52,063 bases of DNA from an uncultured Oscillospiraceae bacterium (GTDB taxonomy: Bacteria; Bacillota; Clostridia; Oscillospirales; Oscillospiraceae): assembly GCA_947629975.1 (NCBI GenBank), contig CANRFU010000002.1, positions 1 to 52,063 on the forward strand, read 5' to 3'. The notes under the pieces are model-generated. The model was not told where the DNA came from and did not search any database. It was given only the letters and a program-made list of their open reading frames with translations. Below, piece by piece: positions 15,486 to 24,700 of the stretch. Position 1 is the first letter of the stretch. Each line of letters opens with the position of its first letter. Made by a program: the position numbers and the translations under genes.

Positions 15486-16874
15486 TCAATACTGCCCCAG
15501 GGAGCCGGAGGGACGGTGCTCGTCCTTGGCGGGCTCGCCGAAGGTGTAGTCCTTGCCGGGGAGGACGGCGTTGAGCAGGATGCCGGCGATGGCGGCGATG
15601 GCCAGACCGGTCAGGGTGACGGTGGCGCCGCCGACGGTGAAGGACAGGCCGTTGGAGAAGCCCAGGCCGCAGACCAGGACGGTGGCGGCCACGATCAGGT
15701 TGCGGGAGTTGGTGAAGTCCACCTGGTTCTCCACCAGGTTGCGCACGCCGATGGCGGAGATCATGCCGTAGAGGATGAAGGACACGCCGCCGATGATGGC
15801 GGAGGGCATGGAGCCGATGACGGCGGCGAACAGGGGGGAGAAGGAGAGGATCAGGGCGTAGACGGCGGCCAGCCGGATGACACGGGGGTCATACACGCGG
15901 GAGAGGACCAGCACGCCGGTGTTCTCGCCATAGGTGGTGTTGGCGGGGCCGCCGAACAGGCCGGCCAGAGAGGTGGCCAGGCCGTCGCCGATCAGGGTGC
16001 GGTGCAGGCCGGGATCCTCCAGGAACTTTTCGCCCACGGTGGCGGAGATGGCGGACATATCGCCGATGTGCTCCATCATGGAGGCGATGGCGATGGGGGC
16101 CATGACCAGGATGGCGGACAGGTCGAACTTGGCCACGGAGCCGGAGAAGTCGGTGAAGAAGGGCTGGAGGCCCACGATCTTGGCGCCCTGGATGCTGGAG
16201 AAGTCGATGAGCTGAGGCCCGCCGGCCAGGGTGACGACCAGGGCGACGAGATAGCTGCCCACCACGCCCAGCAGGATGGGGATGATCTTGATCATGCCCT
16301 TGCCCCAGATGTTGGCCGCCACGATGATGACGATGGCCACCAGGGCCAGCCACCAGCAGGTGGAGGCGTTGGTCACGGCGGAGGGGGCCAGGTTCAGGCC
16401 GATGCAGATGATGATGGGACCGGTGACCACGGGAGGCAGGAAACGCATCACCTTGTGGACGCCCACCAGCTTGACCAGCAGGGCCAGCACCAGGTAGAGC
16501 AAGCCGGCCACCACGATGCCGCCGCAGGTGTACTGGAGCTTTTCAGCCTGGGACATGCCGGCGTAGATGCCCTCACTCATGCCGCCCATGGCCGCGAAGC
16601 CGCCCAGGAAGGCGAAGGAGGAGCCCAGGAAGGCGGGCACCTTCAGCTTGGCGCACAGATGGAACAGCAGGGTGCCGAAGCCGGCGAAGAACAGGGTGGT
16701 CTGGATGGACAGGGGCATACCGATGGCCTCGCCGGCGGCGTTGGTCTGGCTGTTCACCAGGATGGGCACCAGGATGGTGGCGCCGAACATGGCGAACATG
16801 TGCTGCAGGCCCAGCAGCAGCATCTTGGGGACGCCCAGCGTTCTGGCGTCGCGGACGGGTTCTTGATTGTTCAT
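15486..16874 (-). CDS. uraA: Uracil permease of the NCS2 family
   Basis: A proton-coupled nucleobase importer with about 14 membrane segments, 462 residues. It opens with QHMFAMFGATILVPI, the typical NCS2 start. The substrate-site motifs are PANTTYGENTGVL in the middle and GGVSFILYGMISAIGVRNLVE near the end, which favour uracil over xanthine. It follows the purine permease gene on the same strand, separated by 76 bp containing a hairpin. Assignment to uracil is from memory of UraA/PyrP sequences. Confidence 0.9.
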   Translation of the reverse strand: MNNQEPVRDARTLGVPKMLLLGLQHMFAMFGATILVPILVNSQTNAAGEAIGMPLSIQTTLFFAGFGTLLFHLCAKLKVPAFLGSSFAFLGGFAAMGGMSEGIYAGMSQAEKLQYTCGGIVVAGLLYLVLALLVKLVGVHKVMRFLPPVVTGPIIICIGLNLAPSAVTNASTCWWLALVAIVIIVAANIWGKGMIKIIPILLGVVGSYLVALVVTLAGGPQLIDFSSIQGAKIVGLQPFFTDFSGSVAKFDLSAILVMAPIAIASMMEHIGDMSAISATVGEKFLEDPGLHRTLIGDGLATSLAGLFGGPANTTYGENTGVLVLSRVYDPRVIRLAAVYALILSFSPLFAAVIGSMPSAIIGGVSFILYGMISAIGVRNLVENQVDFTNSRNLIVAATVLVCGLGFSNGLSFTVGGATVTLTGLAIAAIAGILLNAVLPGKDYTFGEPAKDEHRPSGSLGQY

Positions 16875-16909
16875 AGGGATCGCTCACTTTCTCATGTATT
16901 CCGTGGAAA

Positions 16910-16935
16910 CGCCCTCCGCCTTTCGACGGAGGGCG
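16910..16935 (-). terminator. Hairpin between the two permease genes
   Basis: CGCCCTCCG and CGGAGGGCG form a 9-bp stem with an eight-base loop, followed on the minus strand by TTTCC. It lies 16 bp after the purine permease stop. It is probably a moderate terminator that partly separates this gene from uraA. Confidence 0.6.
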
Positions 16936-16950
16936 CGTCGCTGCGCTTGC

Positions 16951-18393
16951 TCAGAAGGCCAGGAAGAACTTCACCAGGAAGATGGCGGAGATCACATAGG
17001 TGAGGACGGACACGTCCTTGGCGCGGCCGGTGAAGAGCTTGATGACGGTGTAGGAGATGAGCCCCAGGCCGATGCCGTGGCCGATGGAGCCGGAGATGGG
17101 CATGGCCAGCAGCATGATGAACACGGGCACGGCGATAGCCATGTCGCTCAGGTCGATGTTCTTCAGCCCGCCCAGCATCAGGATGCCCACATAGATCAGG
17201 GCGGCGGAGGTGGCGGCGGCGGGGATGATGGCCGCGATGGGGCTGATGAACATGCAGGCCAGGAACAGGACGCCGGTGGTGAGGGCGGTGAGGCCGGTGC
17301 GGCCGCCGGCCTCCACGCCGGAGGCGGACTCCACGAAGGTAGTGACGGTGGAGGTGCCAGTGCAGGCGCCCACCAGGGTGCCTACCGCGTCGGACACCAG
17401 GGTCTCGCGCATCTGGGGCATATTGCCCTTGTCGTCCACCATCTTGGCCCGGTTGGCGGTGGCGATGACGGTGCCGATGGTGTCGAACATGTCGATCATG
17501 CAGAAGGTGATGATCAGGATGATGACGGTGCCCCAGCCGATGGAGAACAGGGTGGCGAAGTCAAACTTGAACAGGGTGGTCTTGGCCATATCGGCGAAGG
17601 GGGGCAGCCAGCTGGCGGTGGCCAGGCTGGCAAAGGGATTCTGGTGCAGGAAGATGAACTGGCCCAGCCAGTTGATGACGGAGGCGGCCAGCATGCCGAT
17701 GAGCACCGCGCCCTTGACCTGATAGTGGGCCAGGATGATGATGGCGAACAGGCCGATGAACATGGTGATGACGGTGAGGACCATGGCGGGCCAGTACTCG
17801 CCCAGCTTCTCCTTGGCGGAGCTGGCGGCCAGGGCGCCGAAGAAGTCACGCATCACGTAGTACTCGCCGGAGGCGCCCTCGCCGGCGTTGGAGCCGAAGC
17901 CGATGTTCATCAGCATCAGGCCGATGGCGGGGCCGATGCCCAGCCGGACGCCCAGAGGAATGGCCTCCACGATCTTCTGGCGGATGTTGAAGATGGACAG
18001 CAGCAGGAACACGATGCCCTCCACCAGGATGATGCACAGACCCGCCTGCAGGCCGGCCAGCATGGAGCAGCCGGCGGCGCCGGCGATCTGGGCGATGACC
18101 ACGGCGAAGTAGGAGTTCAGGCCCATGCCGGGGGCCAGCGCGAAGGGCTTGTTGGCAAGGAACGCCATGCAGAACATGGCCACGGCGGAGGCCAGACAGG
18201 TGGCCATGAATACGCCGTTCCAGGCGGCGGCGGCGTCATCGCCAAAGGCGCCAAACGCGCCCTGGCCGAAGCCTACGATCAGGTTGGGGTTCAGCGCGAT
18301 GATGTAGGCCATGGTCATGAAGGTGGTCAGACCGGCTACGATCTCGGTGCGGACATTGGTACCGTTCTCCTGGAGCTTAAAAATTTTGTCCAT
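16951..18393 (-). CDS. AzgA/PbuG-type adenine/guanine/hypoxanthine permease
   Basis: An NCS2-superfamily purine importer of 480 residues. It begins with the typical RTEIVAGLTTFMTMAYIIALNP. Further motifs are APGMGLNSYFA, GTSTVTTFVESASGVEAGGRTGL and DMFDTIGTV, all diagnostic of the AzgA branch. A 70-residue loop around GEGASGEYYVMRDFFGA is longer than in many relatives. The start is the ATG at 18393 with GGGAGGGAG about ten bases upstream; the frame is open for 23 further codons. A promoter and an inverted repeat precede it. Confidence 0.9.
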   Translation of the reverse strand: MDKIFKLQENGTNVRTEIVAGLTTFMTMAYIIALNPNLIVGFGQGAFGAFGDDAAAAWNGVFMATCLASAVAMFCMAFLANKPFALAPGMGLNSYFAVVIAQIAGAAGCSMLAGLQAGLCIILVEGIVFLLLSIFNIRQKIVEAIPLGVRLGIGPAIGLMLMNIGFGSNAGEGASGEYYVMRDFFGALAASSAKEKLGEYWPAMVLTVITMFIGLFAIIILAHYQVKGAVLIGMLAASVINWLGQFIFLHQNPFASLATASWLPPFADMAKTTLFKFDFATLFSIGWGTVIILIITFCMIDMFDTIGTVIATANRAKMVDDKGNMPQMRETLVSDAVGTLVGACTGTSTVTTFVESASGVEAGGRTGLTALTTGVLFLACMFISPIAAIIPAAATSAALIYVGILMLGGLKNIDLSDMAIAVPVFIMLLAMPISGSIGHGIGLGLISYTVIKLFTGRAKDVSVLTYVISAIFLVKFFLAF

Positions 18394-18421
18394 AAAGATT
18401 GTACTCCCTCCCATTTTTTCT

Positions 18422-18472
18422 GGATTCTCTTTCCCTCTGTGGGCCGAGACGTAAAGACCCACGAAAGAATCC
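18422..18472 (-). promoter_or_regulatory. Inverted repeat at the transcription start of the purine permease
   Basis: GGATTCTCTTTC at 18422-18433 pairs with GAAAGAATCC at 18463-18472 (one two-base bulge). Inside it GTGGG at 18439-18443 pairs with CCCAC at 18458-18462. The repeat begins right after the -10 box, so it could be a DNA operator or the first hairpin of the leader RNA. The conserved core of the known purine riboswitch was not seen. Confidence 0.55.
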
Positions 18473-18473
18473 T

Positions 18474-18502
18474 ATCATATCGACGGTCAAATGTCCACTC
18501 AA
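18474..18502 (-). promoter_or_regulatory. Promoter of the purine permease gene
   Basis: Read on the minus strand, TTGAGT (18502-18497) and TATGAT (18479-18474) are separated by 17 bp. The predicted start of transcription falls at about 18467, inside the inverted repeat, leaving a leader of about 70 nt. Confidence 0.65.
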
Positions 18503-18554
18503 TTTTCGCTGTTTTTTGCCGGGTTTTTGCGGCGGTTTCCGGCAAATTTTCCCG

Positions 18555-18591
18555 AAAAAATCCCGCCCGGATCATCTCCGGGCGGGATTTT
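18555..18591 (-). terminator. Intrinsic terminator after the GtrA-like gene
   Basis: AAAATCCCGCCCGG and CCGGGCGGGATTTT form a 14-bp stem with a short loop. On the minus strand the stem ends in TTTTTT. It closes the long minus-strand GH3/GtrA block. Confidence 0.9.
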
Positions 18592-18618
18592 GAACTTGCA
18601 GGTCCGGGCCGAAAGGAC

Positions 18619-19215
18619 TCAGTCGGCCTTCTTCTGGCCCCAACCGGGGGCGAAGATGGTCTTGTCCACGATAAAGATGATGACCATGGACACGCCGCCG
18701 GTGACCACGGTGGTCACGATGGCGCTGACGGTGTTCCGCAGGGCCTCGTTGTGGATCAGGGCCACGGTTACAGGGTTCCACACGCAGGTGAACAGGTTCA
18801 TCACCAGGAACACCACCACGGTGGCCAGGAAGTGGCAGATGATCTGCGGCATCACCGGGCCGTGGCTCTTGAAGGTCACGTTCCGCTGCAGCGGGAAGTT
18901 GATGCACTCGCCGAAGAAAATGGCGGTCAGATTGGCCAGGGTGAAGGCCAGGCCGCTGTTCACCAGGAAGCTGCCGTCGGCGGCCGTCTCCAAGGCGTTC
19001 CCTAGGATGGACAGCTTGAAGTCCACCCCGAACAGGGTCACGGGGATGCCGGGCCACAGCCACTCCACGTCGCCCACCAGGTTGTGGTAGAGGGTGGGCA
19101 GGAAAATCAGGATCAGGGCCTTGATGGCGGTCACCACATAGCTGAAGATGATGAACAGGCCGCCCTCACGGATCCACTTTGCCGCCTTCGGATGCTTTTC
19201 CATCCATTCTTTCAT
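18619..19215 (-). CDS. GtrA-family membrane protein
   Basis: A 198-residue protein with four predicted membrane segments, the layout of the GtrA/DPMS family. Members are thought to move lipid-linked sugars or help modify teichoic acids and other envelope glycans. The family landmark is the second-helix region FFGECINFPLQRNVTFKS. An unusually long extracytoplasmic loop (about residues 43-78) separates helices 1 and 2. It follows the GH3 gene by 19 bp and is the last gene of the block. A role in envelope glycan handling is inferred. Confidence 0.8.
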   Translation of the reverse strand: MKEWMEKHPKAAKWIREGGLFIIFSYVVTAIKALILIFLPTLYHNLVGDVEWLWPGIPVTLFGVDFKLSILGNALETAADGSFLVNSGLAFTLANLTAIFFGECINFPLQRNVTFKSHGPVMPQIICHFLATVVVFLVMNLFTCVWNPVTVALIHNEALRNTVSAIVTTVVTGGVSMVIIFIVDKTIFAPGWGQKKAD

Positions 19216-19234
19216 GTTGATTTGCCTCCCTTTT

Positions 19235-21655
19235 TTATTCCATACTGTTGGCCTTTTTCTGCACCTTGCGCTGCCGGAAGAAGCCGCCGATCACGCCGCC
19301 CACGCCCTTGAAGAAGTGGCCGTTGACGATCTTCAAAATGCTGTGGCACATCTCTTGGCTGCACATGCCGCCCGCCATCTTCCCGATGGCCCGGAAGGGC
19401 ATATTGTAGATGAAGGTGATGTTCAGATCGGGCTTGCCCTTCTCCATGCTCTTGTTCAGCATGTTGGTCATGATCTTGTAGACCTGACGGGCGGGCCAGC
19501 TCTTGGCGTAGTACAGCTGGCAGATGGCGTCGTTCATCTCCAGCTCGCCCTCCAGCCAGTGGCCGTCGGGGATGGGGTGGCCCAGCAGCTCGGTGAACTC
19601 CTCGTCGGACACGGCCAGGATGTCGCCCTTGGCGTAGCTGGGCAGCTTGGCCATATCATAGGGGGCGGGGGCGCCGGTGCCCTTCACCGTGACGGTCCCG
19701 GTGAGCTTGATGTCGGCTACGGAGGCGCCGATCAGGATGTCGTACTCGCCGCCGTCGATCTCAAACTTGTCGGTCTTCACGTTGAAGTACCGGAAGGCCT
19801 TGTCGTCCAGCTTGATGGTGACCTGCTTGCTCTCGCCGGCCTTCAGGAACACCTTGGCGAAGCCCTTCAGCTCCTTGGCGGGGCGGTAGATCGTGGGCTT
19901 CTTGGCGTGGACGTACAGCTGGGCGATCTCGGCGCCGTCCACCTTGCCGGTGTTCTTGATGGTGAAGGTGGCCTCGGTGGGGGACACCTTCAGATCGCTG
20001 TACTCAAAGGTGGTGTAGCTCAGGCCGTAGCCGAAGGGGAACAGCACGGGGACCTTGGCGGTCTCGAAGTAGCGGTAGCCCACATACAGGCCCTCGCGGT
20101 ACTCCACGGTGCGCTCCTTGGCGGGGAAGTAGGGGGCGGAGGGGGTGTCCTCATAGGCCATGGGATAGGTCTCGGACAGCTTGCCGGAGGGGTTCACCTC
20201 GCCCAGGATGACCTTCAGCACGGCGCTGGCGCCGGCCTGGCCGCACAGATAGCCGTGGACCATGGCCTTGCACTTGTCCAGCCAGGGCATCTCCACCGAG
20301 GAGCCGGCGGACATGACGATGATGACGTTGGGATTGACCTCCGCCACCGCGTTCAGCAGGTCGATCTGGCTCTGGGGCAGCTTCATGTGAGCGCGGTCCA
20401 GGCCCTCGGACTCGCTGATCTCGTCCAGGCCCAGGTAGAGCAGGACGTAGTCGCCCTGCTTGGCCAGTTCAACGGCCTTGGCCTGCATCTCGGGGTCGCC
20501 CGCGCCGGAGCGGGGATAGCCGGCCTCGAAGCCCACCACGTTCAGGTCGAAGTTGCCGATCACGTCCATGGTGTGGTCCAGCTTGGTGCAGTTGACCACG
20601 GAGGAGCCGGCGCCCTGATACCGGGCCTGCTTGGCGAACTCGCCGATGACGGCCACTTTGGAACCCTTCGCAAGAGGAAGGATGTTGTTTTCATTCTTGA
20701 GAAGGACGATGGACTGCTCGCTGGCCTTCATGGCCATGGCGTGATGGGCGTCCACGTCGAAGCCCTTGCCGATGTGGGGATCCACGGCGGCACGGGTGGA
20801 GAGGACCACGTCCAGCAGCTCGTCCACGCGCTGGTCCACCAGGGCCTCGCTGATCTTGCCGTCCTTCACGGCCTGGATCAGCTCCTCGTCGGAGTCGCCG
20901 CCGGTGGAGGGCATCTCCAGGTGGGAGCCGGCCGCCACGCCGGCCACATGGTCGTTGGAGGCGCCCCAGTCGGAGACCACGAACCCGTCGAAGCCCCACT
21001 GATCCCGGAGGATCTCCTGGAGCAGGTGATGGTTCTCGTTGGCGTAGACGCCGTTGATCATGTTGTAGGAGGACATGAGGGACTTGGGATGGGACTCCTT
21101 TACCGCGATCTCGAACCCGGTGAGGTAGATCTCACGGAGGGTCCGCTCGTCCACCACGGAGTCGGACGCCTGGCGGCGCAGCTCGGTGTTGTTGGCGGCG
21201 AAGTGCTTGGGGCAGGCGGACACGCCGTTTTCCTGGATGCCGCGGACATACCCGGAGGCCATTTTGCCCGCTAAGTATGGGTCCTCGCAGAAATACTCGA
21301 AGTTGCGGCCGCAGAGGGGGGAGCGCTTGATGTTCATGCCGGGGCCCAGCAGCACGCACACGTCCTGGGCGGCGGCCTCCTCGCCCAGATAGCGGCCGAT
21401 CTCCTCGCCCAGGGCGGGGTCCCAGGAGTTGGCGATGGTGGCGGCGGTGGGGAAGCAGGTGGCGGGGACGGAGCCGTTCAGGCCCAGCTGGTCGCCGGCG
21501 CCCTCCTGCTTGCGGATGCCGTGGGGGCCGTCCGACAGGGTCATGTTGGGCACGCCCTTGGCCTTCACGCTGCGGCTCTGCCAGAAGTCCTTGCCGGACA
21601 GCAGGTAGCACTTCTCCTCCAGGGTCAGCTTGGAGACGATGTCTTGGTGTTTCAC
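19235..21655 (-). CDS. Glycoside hydrolase family 3 (beta-glucosidase-like), cytoplasmic
   Basis: An 806-residue retaining exo-glycosidase in normal GH3 order. The TIM-barrel domain has KHFAANNTE (about 150-158) and the nucleophile in GFVVSDWGA (Asp229). It is followed by the alpha/beta sandwich (SEQSIVLLKNENNILPL, YLGLDEISESEG) and a fibronectin III-like domain (IKNTGKVDGAEIAQLYV). A further C-terminal tail of about 130 residues starts at PYDMAKLPSYAKGD and contains conserved hydrophobic Gly/Met segments. There is no signal peptide, so the substrate is probably an imported oligosaccharide. GGGAGGT stands just before the ATG. Confidence 0.93.
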   Translation of the reverse strand: MKHQDIVSKLTLEEKCYLLSGKDFWQSRSVKAKGVPNMTLSDGPHGIRKQEGAGDQLGLNGSVPATCFPTAATIANSWDPALGEEIGRYLGEEAAAQDVCVLLGPGMNIKRSPLCGRNFEYFCEDPYLAGKMASGYVRGIQENGVSACPKHFAANNTELRRQASDSVVDERTLREIYLTGFEIAVKESHPKSLMSSYNMINGVYANENHHLLQEILRDQWGFDGFVVSDWGASNDHVAGVAAGSHLEMPSTGGDSDEELIQAVKDGKISEALVDQRVDELLDVVLSTRAAVDPHIGKGFDVDAHHAMAMKASEQSIVLLKNENNILPLAKGSKVAVIGEFAKQARYQGAGSSVVNCTKLDHTMDVIGNFDLNVVGFEAGYPRSGAGDPEMQAKAVELAKQGDYVLLYLGLDEISESEGLDRAHMKLPQSQIDLLNAVAEVNPNVIIVMSAGSSVEMPWLDKCKAMVHGYLCGQAGASAVLKVILGEVNPSGKLSETYPMAYEDTPSAPYFPAKERTVEYREGLYVGYRYFETAKVPVLFPFGYGLSYTTFEYSDLKVSPTEATFTIKNTGKVDGAEIAQLYVHAKKPTIYRPAKELKGFAKVFLKAGESKQVTIKLDDKAFRYFNVKTDKFEIDGGEYDILIGASVADIKLTGTVTVKGTGAPAPYDMAKLPSYAKGDILAVSDEEFTELLGHPIPDGHWLEGELEMNDAICQLYYAKSWPARQVYKIMTNMLNKSMEKGKPDLNITFIYNMPFRAIGKMAGGMCSQEMCHSILKIVNGHFFKGVGGVIGGFFRQRKVQKKANSME

Positions 21656-21725
21656 TTCATATTACCTCCCAATCCTGCCGGCGGCAGGAGATTTAACAGT
21701 GTCAGCGCAAAAACACGCTTTTTGT

Positions 21726-21760
21726 GTCTGCCCCCTCCCCGCGCGGGGGAGGGGGCAGAC
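21726..21760. repeat. Strong GC hairpin between the two GH3 genes
   Basis: GTCTGCCCCCTCCCC and GGGGAGGGGGCAGAC form a near-perfect 15-bp stem. On the minus strand it is followed by ACAAAAAGCG and not by a T run. It could therefore be an RNA-stability element or weak terminator between the anchored GH3 and the second GH3. Confidence 0.6.
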
Positions 21761-21796
21761 CGGGAAGCTCAGGTCGGATCAGGGCTCAGGCTGCCA

Positions 21797-24700
21797 TCAG
21801 GCGGCCTTTTTCTTGCCCTTCTTGACGATGACAACGATGCCGATGACCTCGATGATGATGGCGACGGCGGCCACAGCCACGTCAATGCCTACGAAGGTCT
21901 TGGTCATCTTGTCCATACCGCCGGTGGGATCGCCATTGGCGTAGTAGCCGGAGTTGCCCACGGTGTACAGGATGTTCTTGCAGGCCTGACGCATCGCCAG
22001 CAGGACGGTGGGGCTCTGGTTGTCGAACCGGTTGGAGGCGGCGGAGCCGAAGCCCAGCATCAGGTCGTTGCCGTTGTGGACGGCCATGTCGGAGTTCATG
22101 TAGCCATAGGAGCCGTTATAGTCGGTCTCCACCAGGCCCACGAAGCCCCACTCGCCGCGGAGCACGTTGTTCAGCAGGTTGCCGTTGCCGCCGCTCCACT
22201 TGGTGCCGATGAAGTTGAAGGAGCTCATGCAGGCCAGGGCCTTGCCGGTGTAGTTCTTCACAGCGATCTCAAAGGGCTTGAGGTAGATCTCGCGGATGGC
22301 CTGTTCGGAGGCCCAGGTCAGCAGCAGGGAGCAGCGGTTGGTCTCCTGGTCGTTGACGGCGAAGTGCTTGATGTAGGGATACACGCCCTTGCTGCCGGCG
22401 CCGTTGATCTCGGCGGAGGCCAGCTTGCCGGCCAGGACGCCGTCCTCGGAGAAGTACTCGAAGTTACGGCCGGCGAAGGCGCTGCGGTGGTTGTTCATGG
22501 CGGGGCCGTACCAGCCGTAGTTGTAGCACTCGGCGTACTCCTGGCCCATAGCGGCGCCCATTTCTTCCATCAGGGCGGTGTTCCAGGTCTGAGCCATGAG
22601 GACCTCGGTGGGATAGGCGGTGCCGTAGGCGTGGGTCATGAAGTTGGACACGCCGGCGGGGCCGTCGCAGTCAGAGGTCTGGATCTTGCCCACGGAGTCG
22701 ATCTTGGCGGTCTGCCAGCCGCCCAGGTTGATCATCGTGACCATGTCGGTGAAGGAAAGCTGATCCAGCAGCTTATCCCAGTCAGGATCGTCATAGGCCT
22801 TGCCGGTCAGGTTGGCCAGCTTCAGGCCGTTCTGAGCCTCCAGAGTGGGAGCCACATCGTCCGGGTTGTCATAGTCGGCGGAGTTGTAGCCGGCGTTGTT
22901 GTTCTTCTCGATCTCGCTGCGCACGTCGGCACTCATCTCGAGATTGGCGGGAGCAGCGGTGGCCTCGTCATAGTTGGCGAAGTGATCGGCGCGGGACAGC
23001 TGCACGAAGTCGCCCCGGGAGTAATCCTGGAACTGGTTGTGGACAGGGGACTTGTCGCTGGGACGGCCGTCGCTGTAATCGACAGCTGCCTGAGTGAAGG
23101 TCTCCTCATCCAGTACGGTGTGGGAGTCGGAGCGGATGGACACGGTGTAGTCGCCGGCCTCCAGCACGTACTTGCCCTCGCCGGAGTCGTCATAGCAGGC
23201 CAGATCCTCTTTGGGGATCTCGAAGGTGACGGTCTCGGAGGCGCCCGCCGCGATCTCGGCGGTCTTGGCGAAGTCCACCAGGTTGACGCTGGCCTTCTCG
23301 ATGCCGCCGTTGGTGTAGGGCGGGGTGAAGTAGACCTCGACCACGTCCTTGCCGGCCACGGCGCCGGTGTTCTTCACCTCGACGGACATGGTGATGTTGT
23401 CGCCGCTGGCGTCGAAGCTGGTGATGGACTGCTCGAAGGTGGTGTAGCTCAGGCCGTAGCCGAAGGGATAGAGCACCTCGTCCTCATAGTTGATGAGTCC
23501 CTCCTCGGCGGCGGTCTCATAGAACTTGTAGCCGTTGTAGATGCCCTCCACGTAGTTCACGAAAGCCAGGTTGCCGGGATAGGAAGCGTCTGCCTTCACA
23601 ATGGCCTCGCGGAGGTCGTTCACGTTGCTGTAGGAGAAGTTGCCGATGTTGTTGAAGGTGGGGGTGGCGGTCAGATCGCGGACATAGGTGTCAACGGTGT
23701 GGCCGGAGGGGTTGACCTCGCCCTTGATGATCTTGCCCAGGGCGTTGAAGCCGGTGGCGCCGGTGCCGGGGGCCAGGATGACGGCGCCGATCTGGGGATA
23801 GTCCTCCACCCAGCCCAGCTCCATGGCGTTGTTGGCGTTGACGACCAGGATGACCTTGTCGAAGTTCTGGCACACGATGTCGATCATGGCCTCTTCGGTG
23901 TTGGAGGGCTCCAGATAGTGCTCGCCCTCGTCGAAGTCGTTGTAGTCGCCGTTGTTGGTGTAGGAACTGGCCATATAGGCGTAGTTGCTGTTGCCCTGGG
24001 TGACGTTGCCGTTCTCATCGACGCCGACCATCTGGCTGGCGATGTTGAAGCCCTCGGGATCGGTGATGAGCTTGTACATATCGGTGGGAAGGTCGGCGCC
24101 CTCGCCGCCGGAACGGCCCAGAACGATGAGGGCCACGTCGGAGAAGCCGGTGGCCTGGGAGATCACCGCGTCGGTGTAGTAATCAGCGGTGGGCTCGGGC
24201 AGGGTCCAGTCGGCGCCGCCGATGCCCAGACCGCCGCCGCCGCCGCGGCTGGCGCGGTAGTCGGTGTACATCTTGGTCAGGTCTTCGTTGGTGGAGTAGC
24301 CGGCGTTCTTCAGGGAGTCAAGGATGCCGATGTTGCCGGAGGTGTCGGCGGAGCCGGAGCCGGTGCCGCCGTAGATGGGGTTGGTGGAGTCCCAGCCGAA
24401 GACGTTCAGATTGGTCACGTCGGAGGACAGGGGGAGCAGTCCGTTGTTTTCCACCAGGACCATGCCCTCTTCGCCGATCTCCTGGATGACCTCTTTACTG
24501 TGCTGGATGGTGGCATCCTCAAGGTGAGCGGTGTTGTTCATGAACATGGCGATGTTGTTCTTCAGCGGTCCAAAGCATACCAGATTGGCGATGATCAGGA
24601 TGGCCAGGATAGCGGCCACCACGCCGCTGACGCTGATGATGCCCTTCTTGACCACGATGCCGACGATCACCAGAACGATGGCGACCACCAGCACGGCCAG

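Noticed and set aside
18394-18500. Purine riboswitch upstream of the permease gene
   Set aside because: The conserved loop and junction sequences of the guanine/adenine aptamer are absent; only a simple inverted repeat is present.
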